A model generated the notes under the pieces. It was not told the origin of the DNA and did not search any database. It worked only from the letters and a program-made list of their open reading frames with translations. Shown here piece after piece: positions 29,101-35,975 of a stretch of DNA of 64,000 bases. The position numbers were made by a program, and so were the translations under genes. The stretch is from Sandaracinaceae bacterium (GTDB taxonomy: Bacteria > Myxococcota_A > Polyangia > Polyangiales > Houyiibacteriaceae), in the NCBI GenBank assembly GCA_016706685.1, contig JADJJE010000015.1:124001-188000 (forward strand), written 5' to 3'. The first letter of the stretch is position 1; every line of letters begins with the position of its first letter.

Positions 29101-29582
29101 TCCTGCTGGACGCCGTGACCGTCACCGCCCAGAACGCCACGGGCATCCTCGCGGTCGCGGCCGGGGACTCGGACGTGCGCATGAGCGTGGTGAGCTCGCC
29201 AGTGACGCTCACGTCGCTCACGGCGTCGTTCGTCGGCATCGAGGTGGCGACGTCAACGGGCTCGACCGCCACCATGAGCGCGGCCCTCGACGGCAACACC
29301 GTCACCGGCGGCGGCGCCGACGTGGGCATCCGCGCGCGCGCCCTCGCGGCTGGCAGCACCACCTGCGTCAACGCCGAGGACAACGCGTCGGCGGGCGTGA
29401 CGTCCAGCTACACCATGGGTCAGACCGCTGGCACGTTCCAGTTCACGGGTTGGAACGGCGCCTTCACGCTGCTGGCCAACCTGATGGTTCGCGGGAACAC
29501 GGTCACGGGCGCGGCCCCGGTGGCCGTGAACACCATCGCTGCGGGGATCTGCACGGCGCCCACGGCCGTCACCCCGCTCTGA
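23157..29582 (+). CDS. Giant lipoprotein: tandem cadherin-like repeats plus right-handed beta-helix
   Basis: 2,141 residues from the ATG at 23157, which has a GAGGAG ribosome site 6 nt upstream; ATG at 23136 also overlaps the OmpA stop. A lipoprotein signal with lipobox FAAGC gives a lipidated Cys near residue 28. Eleven or twelve repeats of about 95-110 residues follow to about residue 1,260; each starts with a ND(A/P)P-x-(I/V) strand and an acidic ED(T/x) turn and ends in FTLTVT or similar, the tandem cadherin/Ig-like pattern of surface adhesins. After a bridging segment (FRPFPTLGTDAVEADSVQWA) the last 750 residues are short VTLTNVDV-type rungs typical of a pectate-lyase-like beta-helix. 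Probable role: adhesion or cell-cell contact on the outer surface. Coupled to the OmpA gene. Confidence 0.9.
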   Translation: MNAGRMTSSRNPAARLALLLSAAVFAAGCGEAVVGGSELRNTAPTLGTFTDLTTDEDTLVTGSFTVADAEDLATLTFTVTSSDPAVVSSAGVVITGSGTDRTISILPEANASGLAVITVLVSDGEYSATGTFTITVLPINDPPVIAPIANESTTEELPVGPIRITVTDIDSPLGDLTLTAVSGDLGIVDAAGVMVAGSAGAFTVTLSPLPDAFGEVVITVTASDGAASSVASFTLTVTNVNDAPTITALTDLTTDEDTATAALPFTIADVDTPVGDLLVTVVSDNATLLPPASFMLGGSGASRTLTILPATQQNGSGTVTVTVSDGSLSGSTSFVLTVTAVDDAPEIMGVTNVTVMEDPAAVPTLAFTVVDVDTPAPTVTATSDNPALVPSGALTIVNGGGNAYTLSLPPLPNAFGMATIVITANDGVNAPVTSSFVFTVTPVNDAPVLTAVIPNRSTNEDTPLSFSYGISEIDDNLDTQVTYALELVSGSATLFPAANIVLGGAGVLRTVQLTPALNQNGVVRFRIVATDSGGSTPTVLTVSQEFDITVVAINDAPTIVPSAPVPNPLFAEERSFGAPPNIGPLTFTIADVETPLGSLTITAARANGTVIDTVTFVAQGGGVFELGASSLDFISGDETITITVTDNGAGGVTGNAQSTFAIPVSVVPVNDPPEFVSFSGSPTVAGTEDTASVVPFVVFDIDNAQPAAFPVSGGSAGFTLTATTPGILGSFSVAFIAAAGPNQGQWALTLNPAPNANGSTQITFVVRDPLGVSDPLSRDTVTFTYNVAATNDAPTIANVTNVTMAEDTVGNAVLSFNVSDIDDVPSTLVVTGSSSLPALVTNANLVPTCDALGACTLTITPQPNAFGVATITLTVADDGLPPGTASANFQLTVTNVPDAPVITAVADRTGASALTEDLASVVAVTVQDPDLCNAAGGVNGAESITLTASSSQTTLLPNANLVVAPTGGTCARTFNLTATSGLNQFSPPSATVTLTATSSDTLSGTDAFAVEINPVDDPPVISAIANQTISEDGMTTALAFTVTDVDTAITLADLQVLTSNGAVVPVSGITLVSTGGSGNVTNWTVQVTPLPNTFTSGVPVTVTVRVLPGDANQTDETFTVTVNPVDDPPVITQIGTQPMDEDTTAMITLTVTDIDSPCSAITLSGTSSDTSVVANPGISDGTICPNHVLVIAPVADQFTSPPVGNTLDITVIANDGTSNSLPMTFALDVQNTDDSVVAANSAFATTWGVHLPAAVARTLTANDPDPVDTVAYRADSGTTTLGGFYQVFANGTFVYAPPTIYALGGPTGTADTFPFRAVTGGDTGADPCNAPTCDEATATVNLSGVQQLIIDDTVSYAACTDLPADEEGACGTDFRPFPTLGTDAVEADSVQWATLFTLRFGSGTYDTDANGLSLRAQQTVTGIPMPTSPVIRNATGRAVEIDAGAAGATLTAVDILAGGGEGVDARDDSVTLTNVDVTCTAAGAFHAVRLGGATSASTLTDVAIDRTNGGGVSAALFSSGGGITLGGTVTVDAAEASGVVLSATTVSSFSLASVIVDATALAVANRGIALDNVTGTVTVVSADITTRGGIGIRLNASTGLTLNAGGAGGSITTEGARALEVSGAVATLTLDDVTVTGSATGAINMTGAGGSNVAIGVLSATTTGGTAVSLNGPLTFGVSGATSTITATAGPAFVAANSALAVTLRTAASSGSATTGVLLTTTTGTFTVTGTGTTTDSGGVIASPGGVGVVLSSAAGVSLANLTVDADADTGMTITGASTVSLDNLEVTQTGTDETGITVIDLTGTLAIDGATISGTGLERGMFVSAATASPSATLTFNDLDIETEIMPMGAPIHQALVVSASGTESVDVVLTGASLITHGAPNSAALQVSATGASAVQVDTLGSTLSSTSRGLWALADGTSTTRVLVDTTAISAVRAAAFLDVLAPGAALSYDMSGGSLVIANGGPNRAAFDLLAEEGQADILLDAVTVTAQNATGILAVAAGDSDVRMSVVSSPVTLTSLTASFVGIEVATSTGSTATMSAALDGNTVTGGGADVGIRARALAAGSTTCVNAEDNASAGVTSSYTMGQTAGTFQFTGWNGAFTLLANLMVRGNTVTGAAPVAVNTIAAGICTAPTAVTPL

Positions 29583-29595
29583 CCGACGTTGGCGA

Positions 29596-30402
29596 TCACT
29601 TGCCCGTGAAGACGGGCTTGCGCTTCTCGAAGAAGGCCGTGGGGCCCTCCTTCGCGTCGGCGCTGCGGAACACGGGACCGCCCAGCTTCTCTTCCTGGGC
29701 GAGCGCCTCGGTCTCGGTGAGGCCGTCGCTCTCCACGAGGCTGCGCTTGATGGCGCGCACCGCGAGGGGACCGCACGCGGCCACGCGCTCGGCCAGCTCA
29801 CGCGCCTTGTCGAGCGCCTGGCCGTCTTCCACCACGTAGTTGATGAGACCCCAACGCTCGGCTGTCTCGGCGTCGATGCGGCGTGCCGCCAACAGCATCT
29901 CGGCGGCTCGCGCGTAGCCAATCTGACGCCGCAGCCGGATGGTGGACCCGCCCAGCGGGAAGAGCCCGAGGGCCGCCTCGGTGACGCCGAAGGTGGCGCT
30001 CTTGCCGGCCACGCGCAGGTCCGTGCCCTGCAGAATCTCCGTGCCACCTGCCACAGCGAACCCTTCCACGGCGGCGATCACGGGGACCGCAGGGCGGTAC
30101 TCGCGCAGCAGCGCCTTCCAGTGGATGCGCGGCTCGGTCTTGAAGCGCTCCTGCAGCATGAGTGTGCGCTCGTCTTTCTGGCCGAGCTGGTTCTCCTTGA
30201 GGTCCGAGCCCGCGCAGAAGTGGCCCCCCGCGCCGGTCAAGATGATGGCGCGCACCTCGGTGTCGTCGTCACACATCTGGAAGGCGTCGGCCATCGCGAT
30301 GAGCATCTCGAGGCCAAAGGCGTTGCGCTTCTCGGGGCGGTTCATCGTCAGGGTGACGATGTGGCCATCGCGGTCGATCTTGAGTTGGTCAGACGTAAAC
30401 AC
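29596..30402 (-). CDS. Enoyl-CoA hydratase/isomerase (crotonase) family
   Basis: 268 residues from a GTG at 30402 with an AGGAG ribosome site. The oxyanion motif is GGHFCAGSDLKEN, and both catalytic glutamates of true hydratases are present: one in FAVAGGTEILQ (Glu144 of rat crotonase) and one in FGVTEAALGLFPLGG (Glu164). The enzyme should hydrate trans-2-enoyl-CoA in fatty acid or sterol side-chain breakdown. It is preceded by a palindrome of the KstR consensus type, indicating TetR-family control. Confidence 0.9.
   Translation of the reverse strand: MFTSDQLKIDRDGHIVTLTMNRPEKRNAFGLEMLIAMADAFQMCDDDTEVRAIILTGAGGHFCAGSDLKENQLGQKDERTLMLQERFKTEPRIHWKALLREYRPAVPVIAAVEGFAVAGGTEILQGTDLRVAGKSATFGVTEAALGLFPLGGSTIRLRRQIGYARAAEMLLAARRIDAETAERWGLINYVVEDGQALDKARELAERVAACGPLAVRAIKRSLVESDGLTETEALAQEEKLGGPVFRSADAKEGPTAFFEKRKPVFTGK
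29602..29617. terminator. Hairpin at the convergent gene ends
   Basis: GCCCGT pairs with ACGGGC around a GAAG loop. It lies inside the last codons of the crotonase gene, 20 nt past the giant lipoprotein stop, and could terminate both convergent transcripts. No T-run is present. Confidence 0.35.
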
Positions 30403-30412
30403 GGTGCTCTCC

Positions 30413-30426
30413 TAGAACGTGTTCTA
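30413..30426. promoter_or_regulatory. KstR-type operator upstream of the crotonase gene
   Basis: TAGAAC-GT-GTTCTA is a perfect inverted repeat and matches the mycobacterial KstR consensus TnnAACnnGTTnnA at every fixed position. It ends 11 nt from the GTG start and abuts the ribosome site, so a bound repressor would block transcription. The cognate TetR protein need not be KstR itself. Confidence 0.65.
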
Positions 30427-30480
30427 TCTCGCGGGCGCAGCGCGATCAACCCGCGCGTTCGGGCCACGGGCTGCAGGCGC

Positions 30481-33400
30481 TCACTCGGTGCGCAGCGGGC
30501 CCACCCAGATGCCCAGAAAGGCGTCCGGATGGCGCACGCCGAAGGCCCGCAGGTCATGGCGCGCCTGGTCGATGAACGTGGCGCCGGCGTCTCCTCCGAG
30601 GGCCACGCCGTGTGCTGCGCGCGCGATGGTCGCCATGGTGGCCATGCCGCGCCGGCGCAGCTCCACCTCGGCCTCGTGTAGCGCCACCATCGCGTCGGTC
30701 TCTCGACGCCGCTCGATCAGCAAGAGTCCGTCCAGCAGCCGCGCCAGGACGTGCTGCGCGGGGGTGGCGTCGGCCCGGATCCCACCGGCGATGCGGTCGG
30801 CCAGTGCCAGCGACTGGCGCACGCGCAGCGCATGGCGACCCGAGCGCGCGCTGGCGAGGGCGACGAGGGCTCGCCCCATGTGCAGCTCCACGTCCAAGTG
30901 CTCGATGCCCAGATGCGCTCCGCGGGCGTCAGGACCGAGGGTGGACTGCACGCTGTGCTCGGCGTGCTCGGTGTCGCCCTCGTACAGGTGCGCGTAGGCG
31001 GTGGCCAGGTCGGCTAGCGCGTACGGCAGCGGGGCGGACGAGCGATCCCAGACCGACCGCACGCGCTCGGCGCGCCGCAGCACCTCTGCCGCGTCGCCTT
31101 CCGCCAGCTTGGCCAGCGCGCACGTGCCCGTGGTGAGGGTGGTCTCGAAGAAGCGATCGGCGCGCGGCTCGGCGTCGGACAAGAGCCCCTGGATGCGCGC
31201 GGACATGGCACGCAGCTCGCCCAGCTGCGTCATGGCCCACAGCATGTACGTCTCGGCCACCGCCAGCTCCCAAACCTGTGCCCGCCCCCGCTCCCGCGCA
31301 GTGCGCAGCGCGCGCGCCAGCTGACCCCGCGCTTTGGGGTAGTCACCCGCGGCCACGCTCAGGATGCCGCGCAGCAGCGGCAGCAGCGTGGCGGCGCGCA
31401 CCTGCGACTCGGGGTCGGTGGGGGTGAGACTGGTAGCCCGCGCGAAGAGCGCGTCCACATCACGCCGCGCGGCCTTCCCGCGCAGGCCGGTCATGAACGC
31501 CTCGGCCCACAGCGAGCGGGCTAGACGCCGAGGGTCGGCCAGACGACGCGCGTAGCGCTGATGTCGCAGCTGCAGCCAGCCGGCGCGCGTGGGGTCGATC
31601 AGCGCGAGGCCCGTCACGGCCTCCCAGTGGGTGTCCACCAGCTCGGGCAGCAGCGCCTCATCGCTCGCCGTGAGGGCCTCTCCGAGCACGCGCCGCGAGC
31701 TCTCGGCCGCGGCGGCCACCACCCGCGACACCAGCGAGTTCGGGATGTCCAGCAGCTCGGCGCCGAGCAGCGTCAGCTGGGCATTCATCGCGGCCTCGCC
31801 CTCTTCGAGGTAGCCGCTGCGCAGCAGGTGCCCCGCGCCGATGCGACGACACTCGTGGGAGAGCGGGGTGGTGGGCGCCGAGTCGGCCGCGCGCACGTAA
31901 GCGCGCCCTGCCTCGGCGCCTCGGCCTGCCAGCGCCAGTGCCTCGGCCAGGCCGCGCCGATGCTCGAAGGTCACCGCGTCGTGCGGCAGGAGTTGCACGG
32001 CCATCTGCGCGAAGCGCGCCGCGCGCTCGAACCGCAGCGAGGTGCGCGCCGTGTTGGCGGCCGCCACGGCGAGCTGCGCCGCCAGCTCGTGCAGCCCCGC
32101 TGCGCGTGCGTGGAAGAGCAGCGTCTCGTGGTCGTCGGGCCGCTCGGCCCGCACCGCGTCCAGCAGCGCCAAGTGCAACGTCACACGGCGCTCGGGGTCC
32201 AGCTTGGCGCGCACCAGCACGCGCACGCGATCTTCGTTCACGTCCAGACGCAGCCCGCGCCCGGCGGGCAGGCTGCGCACCAGCTCCTGGCGGCGCAGCA
32301 CCGCCAGCGTGTGGGCTTCGTCCGCGAGGCCGCCCAGCGCACGCAACAGCACGGTCAGCGTCTCGCGGTGGGTGGCCAGCGACACCGCCTCCAGCAGCCG
32401 GCGCGCGTCTCCCTGCAAGAGATCGATGCGCGCCTGCAGCACGTCCACCACGGGGTGCTCGTCGAAGCCATCGCGCGCGCGGGGGGTGGTCTCCACATGC
32501 TCGGCCAGCTTGCGCACCAGGGCGGGCAGCCCGGCCGCGCGGGCAGCGATCTCGGTGGCCCACTCGTCGTGCACCCCGTCGCCGAGCCACGCCTGCGCCA
32601 GGCGCTTGGCCTCCTCCGTGGACAGCGGCGCGAGCTCCATCTGCGTCAGTCCGCCGAACGCCTCGGGGCGCCGCAGGATGTCGTCGTACATGGGTGCGCT
32701 GTCTGCGTGCGGTTCGCTGCTCTCCACCGAGCCCACGAACAAGATGGGAGGCGAGGACGGGTGCCCCAACAGCGCGCTCAAGATGGGCAGGCTCTCCTCG
32801 TCGCCCCAGTGCAGGTCGTCCACGATGATGAGCCACGGTCGGTTCTGACCTACCGCGTGCACCAGACGTCGAAGCGCGTCGAGGGCCCCGCGCCGCACCT
32901 CACGCGGGTCCAGCGAGGATGGCGCCGTGGCGCGCGCGCCTGGGTCCGGCGCCAGCGCGGGGACGCGCGCCAGCATGGGAAACAGCGTGAGCAGCGGCTG
33001 AATCTCGTCGGGTGCCAGCTCGCTCCCGAGGTCCACCTCGGACGAGCGCAGGTACGTGACCAGCTCGTCCAGCACCTCGTCGAGCGCTCTGTGGGGCACG
33101 AACTCGCGCTCGTAGCAGGCACCCACCAGCACGTTGGTGTGCTCTGTGCCCCGCACCTCCTCGGCGAAGTGACGGAGCACGGCGGACTTGCCCACGCCAC
33201 GCGGCCCCTGCAGCAACACCGTGTGCCCGTGCCCCGCGCGCGCCACCTGCTGGAGCGAGGCACGCAGCGCGGCGAGCGGCGCGTCACGGCCCAGGAGCGG
33301 GACGCTGGCCAGCAGCGGTGTCGGACCCAGCGAGTCGCCGAGGGTGGCGCGCAACTCGAAGGCGCTCGGCCGGAGGGCAGGGTCGATGGACAGCAAGCGC

Positions 33401-34245
33401 ATGGCCAGCAGCTCGAGGTCCACGGGCACCGTGGCCTGCGTGAGCTCGCTGGGCGCCACCGGCGTCACGCGCTGCTTGCGGACCATGATCTCTTCCGAGT
33501 CCCCCGCGAAGGGGCGCACACCCGCCAGCGCCTCGTAGAGCATGACGCCAACACCATAGAGGTCCGACGGCGTGCCCAGCGGCGCGCCGGCGGCTTGCTC
33601 CGGCGACATGTACGAAGGCGTGCCCACGATGGCGCTGCCCTCACTCGCGGAGCGCAGGTCCGTGACCAGCCCGAAGTCGCAGACCACCACGCGCCCGCCG
33701 CGCGTCACCAGCACGTTCGAGGGCTTGATGTCTCGGTGCAGGCGCCCCGAGCGGTGCACCACGTCGAGCCCCAGCGCCAGCTGCCCGAGGGCGTCACGCA
33801 GGCGCCCCTCGGACAGCGTGCCGGTGTCGACGTGCACGAAGGGCGACGAGCCCGACCCCGTGGGCGAAGCGTCCTCCGCCACGGCCACGGCCTCGGAGTC
33901 GCGCGTCTCGCTGCGGCGCAGTTGGTAGCCCGGGCGCACCCACTCGAGGAAGTTCACCCCGTCGATGCACTCCATGGTCACGAGCCACTCGCCGTCCCAG
34001 CAGAGGAGCTCGTGCAGTTGCAGGAGGTTGGGGTGGTCGAAGCGGGTGAGGGCCCGGAACTCGCGCTTGAGCCCAGCGATGGAGTCGGCCGTGGGTTTGC
34101 GCAACGCCTTGACCGCCACCACCGCGTTGCGCTCGTGGTCGAACACTCGGTAGACCGTGCCGCCTGCGCCGGACCCGATGGCCTCGGGGTTGGCGAAGCG
34201 ACGTCCGCGGGCGCTGCTCAGCCAGCGCGGTGGCGGGGCGCTCAT
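30481..34245 (-). CDS. Ser/Thr kinase fused to AAA ATPase and helical-repeat domain (PknK-like)
   Basis: 1,254 residues. The kinase domain is residues about 18-310: GSGAGGTVY, VAVKALRK, LHRDIKPSN, CDFGLV, MSPEQAAG, with a 40-residue insert before the catalytic loop. An AAA_16/STAND-type ATPase follows: P-loop GPRGVGKSA (about 350) and Walker B LIIVDDLHWGD (about 470). Residues 650-1254 are Ala/Leu-rich helical hairpins like TPRs. Such kinase-STAND fusions act as signal integrators that scaffold partners through the repeats. No DNA-binding domain is seen. It lies 28 nt after the next kinase gene, suggesting one signalling operon. Confidence 0.9.
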   Translation of the reverse strand: MSAPPPRWLSSARGRRFANPEAIGSGAGGTVYRVFDHERNAVVAVKALRKPTADSIAGLKREFRALTRFDHPNLLQLHELLCWDGEWLVTMECIDGVNFLEWVRPGYQLRRSETRDSEAVAVAEDASPTGSGSSPFVHVDTGTLSEGRLRDALGQLALGLDVVHRSGRLHRDIKPSNVLVTRGGRVVVCDFGLVTDLRSASEGSAIVGTPSYMSPEQAAGAPLGTPSDLYGVGVMLYEALAGVRPFAGDSEEIMVRKQRVTPVAPSELTQATVPVDLELLAMRLLSIDPALRPSAFELRATLGDSLGPTPLLASVPLLGRDAPLAALRASLQQVARAGHGHTVLLQGPRGVGKSAVLRHFAEEVRGTEHTNVLVGACYEREFVPHRALDEVLDELVTYLRSSEVDLGSELAPDEIQPLLTLFPMLARVPALAPDPGARATAPSSLDPREVRRGALDALRRLVHAVGQNRPWLIIVDDLHWGDEESLPILSALLGHPSSPPILFVGSVESSEPHADSAPMYDDILRRPEAFGGLTQMELAPLSTEEAKRLAQAWLGDGVHDEWATEIAARAAGLPALVRKLAEHVETTPRARDGFDEHPVVDVLQARIDLLQGDARRLLEAVSLATHRETLTVLLRALGGLADEAHTLAVLRRQELVRSLPAGRGLRLDVNEDRVRVLVRAKLDPERRVTLHLALLDAVRAERPDDHETLLFHARAAGLHELAAQLAVAAANTARTSLRFERAARFAQMAVQLLPHDAVTFEHRRGLAEALALAGRGAEAGRAYVRAADSAPTTPLSHECRRIGAGHLLRSGYLEEGEAAMNAQLTLLGAELLDIPNSLVSRVVAAAAESSRRVLGEALTASDEALLPELVDTHWEAVTGLALIDPTRAGWLQLRHQRYARRLADPRRLARSLWAEAFMTGLRGKAARRDVDALFARATSLTPTDPESQVRAATLLPLLRGILSVAAGDYPKARGQLARALRTARERGRAQVWELAVAETYMLWAMTQLGELRAMSARIQGLLSDAEPRADRFFETTLTTGTCALAKLAEGDAAEVLRRAERVRSVWDRSSAPLPYALADLATAYAHLYEGDTEHAEHSVQSTLGPDARGAHLGIEHLDVELHMGRALVALASARSGRHALRVRQSLALADRIAGGIRADATPAQHVLARLLDGLLLIERRRETDAMVALHEAEVELRRRGMATMATIARAAHGVALGGDAGATFIDQARHDLRAFGVRHPDAFLGIWVGPLRTE

Positions 34246-34273
34246 GGTGACTCGCTCCGGCGTCTCATGGCGG

Positions 34274-35911
34274 TCAGATGAGCCGCTCGAAGTGCGGTCG
34301 GAGCGCCTCGATGGGGCGCAACCGGGTGTTGAGGTCGTGGGAGATGCGCAGGAGGCTGGTCTCGGTCTCGGTGCGCGCCACGCTGCGGTGGGTGGCGCGC
34401 AGGGCCACCTCGGACTGCTGCTTGCGCGCGCTCGACTCGATGTCCTCCTGCTGCCGCCGCAGCTGCTCCAGCTGGAACATCAGGTCCTTGATGGGCGTGG
34501 CCTCCCAGGCGCGCATCCACTCCCCGTAGGCGGCCGTGGCCTCGCGCATGCACGCCAGCACCTCGGGGCCCGGCACGTGCGGATGCTCGAGGTGCAGCGC
34601 CTCCACCCGCTCGAGCTGCGCGCGCCACGTCTCGGGGTGCGGGCAGCGCTCGCGGAACTCGGCGCGCGCGTGGCTGAGGTCCGCCGCCAGCGTGGAGATG
34701 GCGCGCCCCAGCTGCGCACGGCGCGTGCGCAGACCGTCGTCCAGGTCGTCCAGCTGCGCCACCAGCGCGTGGTCCGTGGCACGCGCGCCGCGCAGCGACT
34801 CCACCGCGTGGGCCAGCCGGTCCACGAGCGCCAGCAGGTCTTCGGGCTGCTTGCGCGGAAAGCCCAGCGCGATCATCTCCCGGTACACGGTCACGCGGCG
34901 GCTCCACGCGTCCAGGTCGAGGTCGGTGCTGCGTGACCGCGCGCCGTCCACCGCGTTGGCGCTCACGTGGCGCATCACGCGCGACTTCTGCGTGGCGAAC
35001 GGGGCCAGCCGCTTCTCCACGATGTGCGCGTCCGCCGGGCGGTCGATGGGCTTCTTGGCCAGCATCTCGGCCACCAGGCGCGACAGCCCCTCGGGGCACT
35101 TGGGCTGCTTCAGGCGCACGTCGGGCGGCGCCTGCTCGAGGTGCATGAGCAGGTAGCCGGGGAGCGTGGCCGCCTGGAACAGCGGCTCGCCCGTGAGCAG
35201 CTCGTACAGCACCACGCCCAGCGAGTAGATGTCGCTCGCGGCGGTGTCGGGCTCTCCGCGAAACCGCTCGGGCGCCATGTACTGCGGGCTGCCCACGAAG
35301 TGCCCGGCGGCCGTGAGGCGCGAGTCGTCGTTGCCGAGCGCGATGCCGAAGTCCACCAGCTTGACCACCGGCTCGCCGTCGTCGCTGCGGCACACGAAGA
35401 TGTTCTCGGGCTTCACGTCGCGGTGCACCACGCCCAGGTCGTGCGCACGCCCGAGGCCACGCGCCACCTGCAGCCCCAGGCCCGCGGCGTCGGCCACGCT
35501 GATGCTCCCCGCCTGCCGGTAGCGGTCGAGCGGGCTGCCCACCAGCAGCTCGCACACCAGGTAGGGTACGCCGTCTTCGGTGAGCCCGAAGTCGTAGACG
35601 TCCACCACGTTGGGGTGCGCCACCGTGGCCGCCGCGCGGGCCTCACGCTCGAGGCGCGTGCGCACCTTGGCGTCGTCGGCGAAGCGCGGGTGCAGGATCT
35701 TGATGGCCACCAGGCGCCCCGGCTTCAGGGTGTGGGTGGCCGCGTAGACGGTGGCCATCCCGCCGGCGCCCACCACGCGCTCGATGCGGAACGTGCCGCC
35801 CACCAGGCTGCCGATGCGCGGATCCGCGATGTTCTCGAGCGGCGTCCCATCCACCAGGCACACACGTGCCCCGTCGGGGTGGTTCAGCCGGCACGTGGGG
35901 CAGATCAGCAT
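34274..35911 (-). CDS. Ser/Thr protein kinase with N-terminal Cys motif and C-terminal coiled coil
   Basis: 545 residues. The N-terminus has CPTCRLNHPDGARVC, a partial zinc-ribbon pattern (three Cys plus His). The kinase domain spans about 38-305: GAGGMATVY, VAIKILH, VHRDVKPEN, DFGIAL, YMAPERF. The C-terminal 230 residues are charged helices with LRRQQEDIESSARKQQ, likely a coiled coil for dimer or partner binding. There is no membrane helix, so it is cytoplasmic. It is the middle gene of the lipoprotein-kinase-kinase/AAA set. Confidence 0.9.
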   Translation of the reverse strand: MLICPTCRLNHPDGARVCLVDGTPLENIADPRIGSLVGGTFRIERVVGAGGMATVYAATHTLKPGRLVAIKILHPRFADDAKVRTRLEREARAAATVAHPNVVDVYDFGLTEDGVPYLVCELLVGSPLDRYRQAGSISVADAAGLGLQVARGLGRAHDLGVVHRDVKPENIFVCRSDDGEPVVKLVDFGIALGNDDSRLTAAGHFVGSPQYMAPERFRGEPDTAASDIYSLGVVLYELLTGEPLFQAATLPGYLLMHLEQAPPDVRLKQPKCPEGLSRLVAEMLAKKPIDRPADAHIVEKRLAPFATQKSRVMRHVSANAVDGARSRSTDLDLDAWSRRVTVYREMIALGFPRKQPEDLLALVDRLAHAVESLRGARATDHALVAQLDDLDDGLRTRRAQLGRAISTLAADLSHARAEFRERCPHPETWRAQLERVEALHLEHPHVPGPEVLACMREATAAYGEWMRAWEATPIKDLMFQLEQLRRQQEDIESSARKQQSEVALRATHRSVARTETETSLLRISHDLNTRLRPIEALRPHFERLI

Positions 35912-35975
35912 CGGCCGGAAGGATACCAGGGTACCGGGGGGCGGGGTCCACTCCCGGGCGAGTGTGCCTGGCGGC

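Noticed and set aside
31561..34281. 906-residue plus-strand frame opposite the kinase-AAA gene
   Set aside because: Antisense shadow; the minus strand has all kinase and ATPase motifs.
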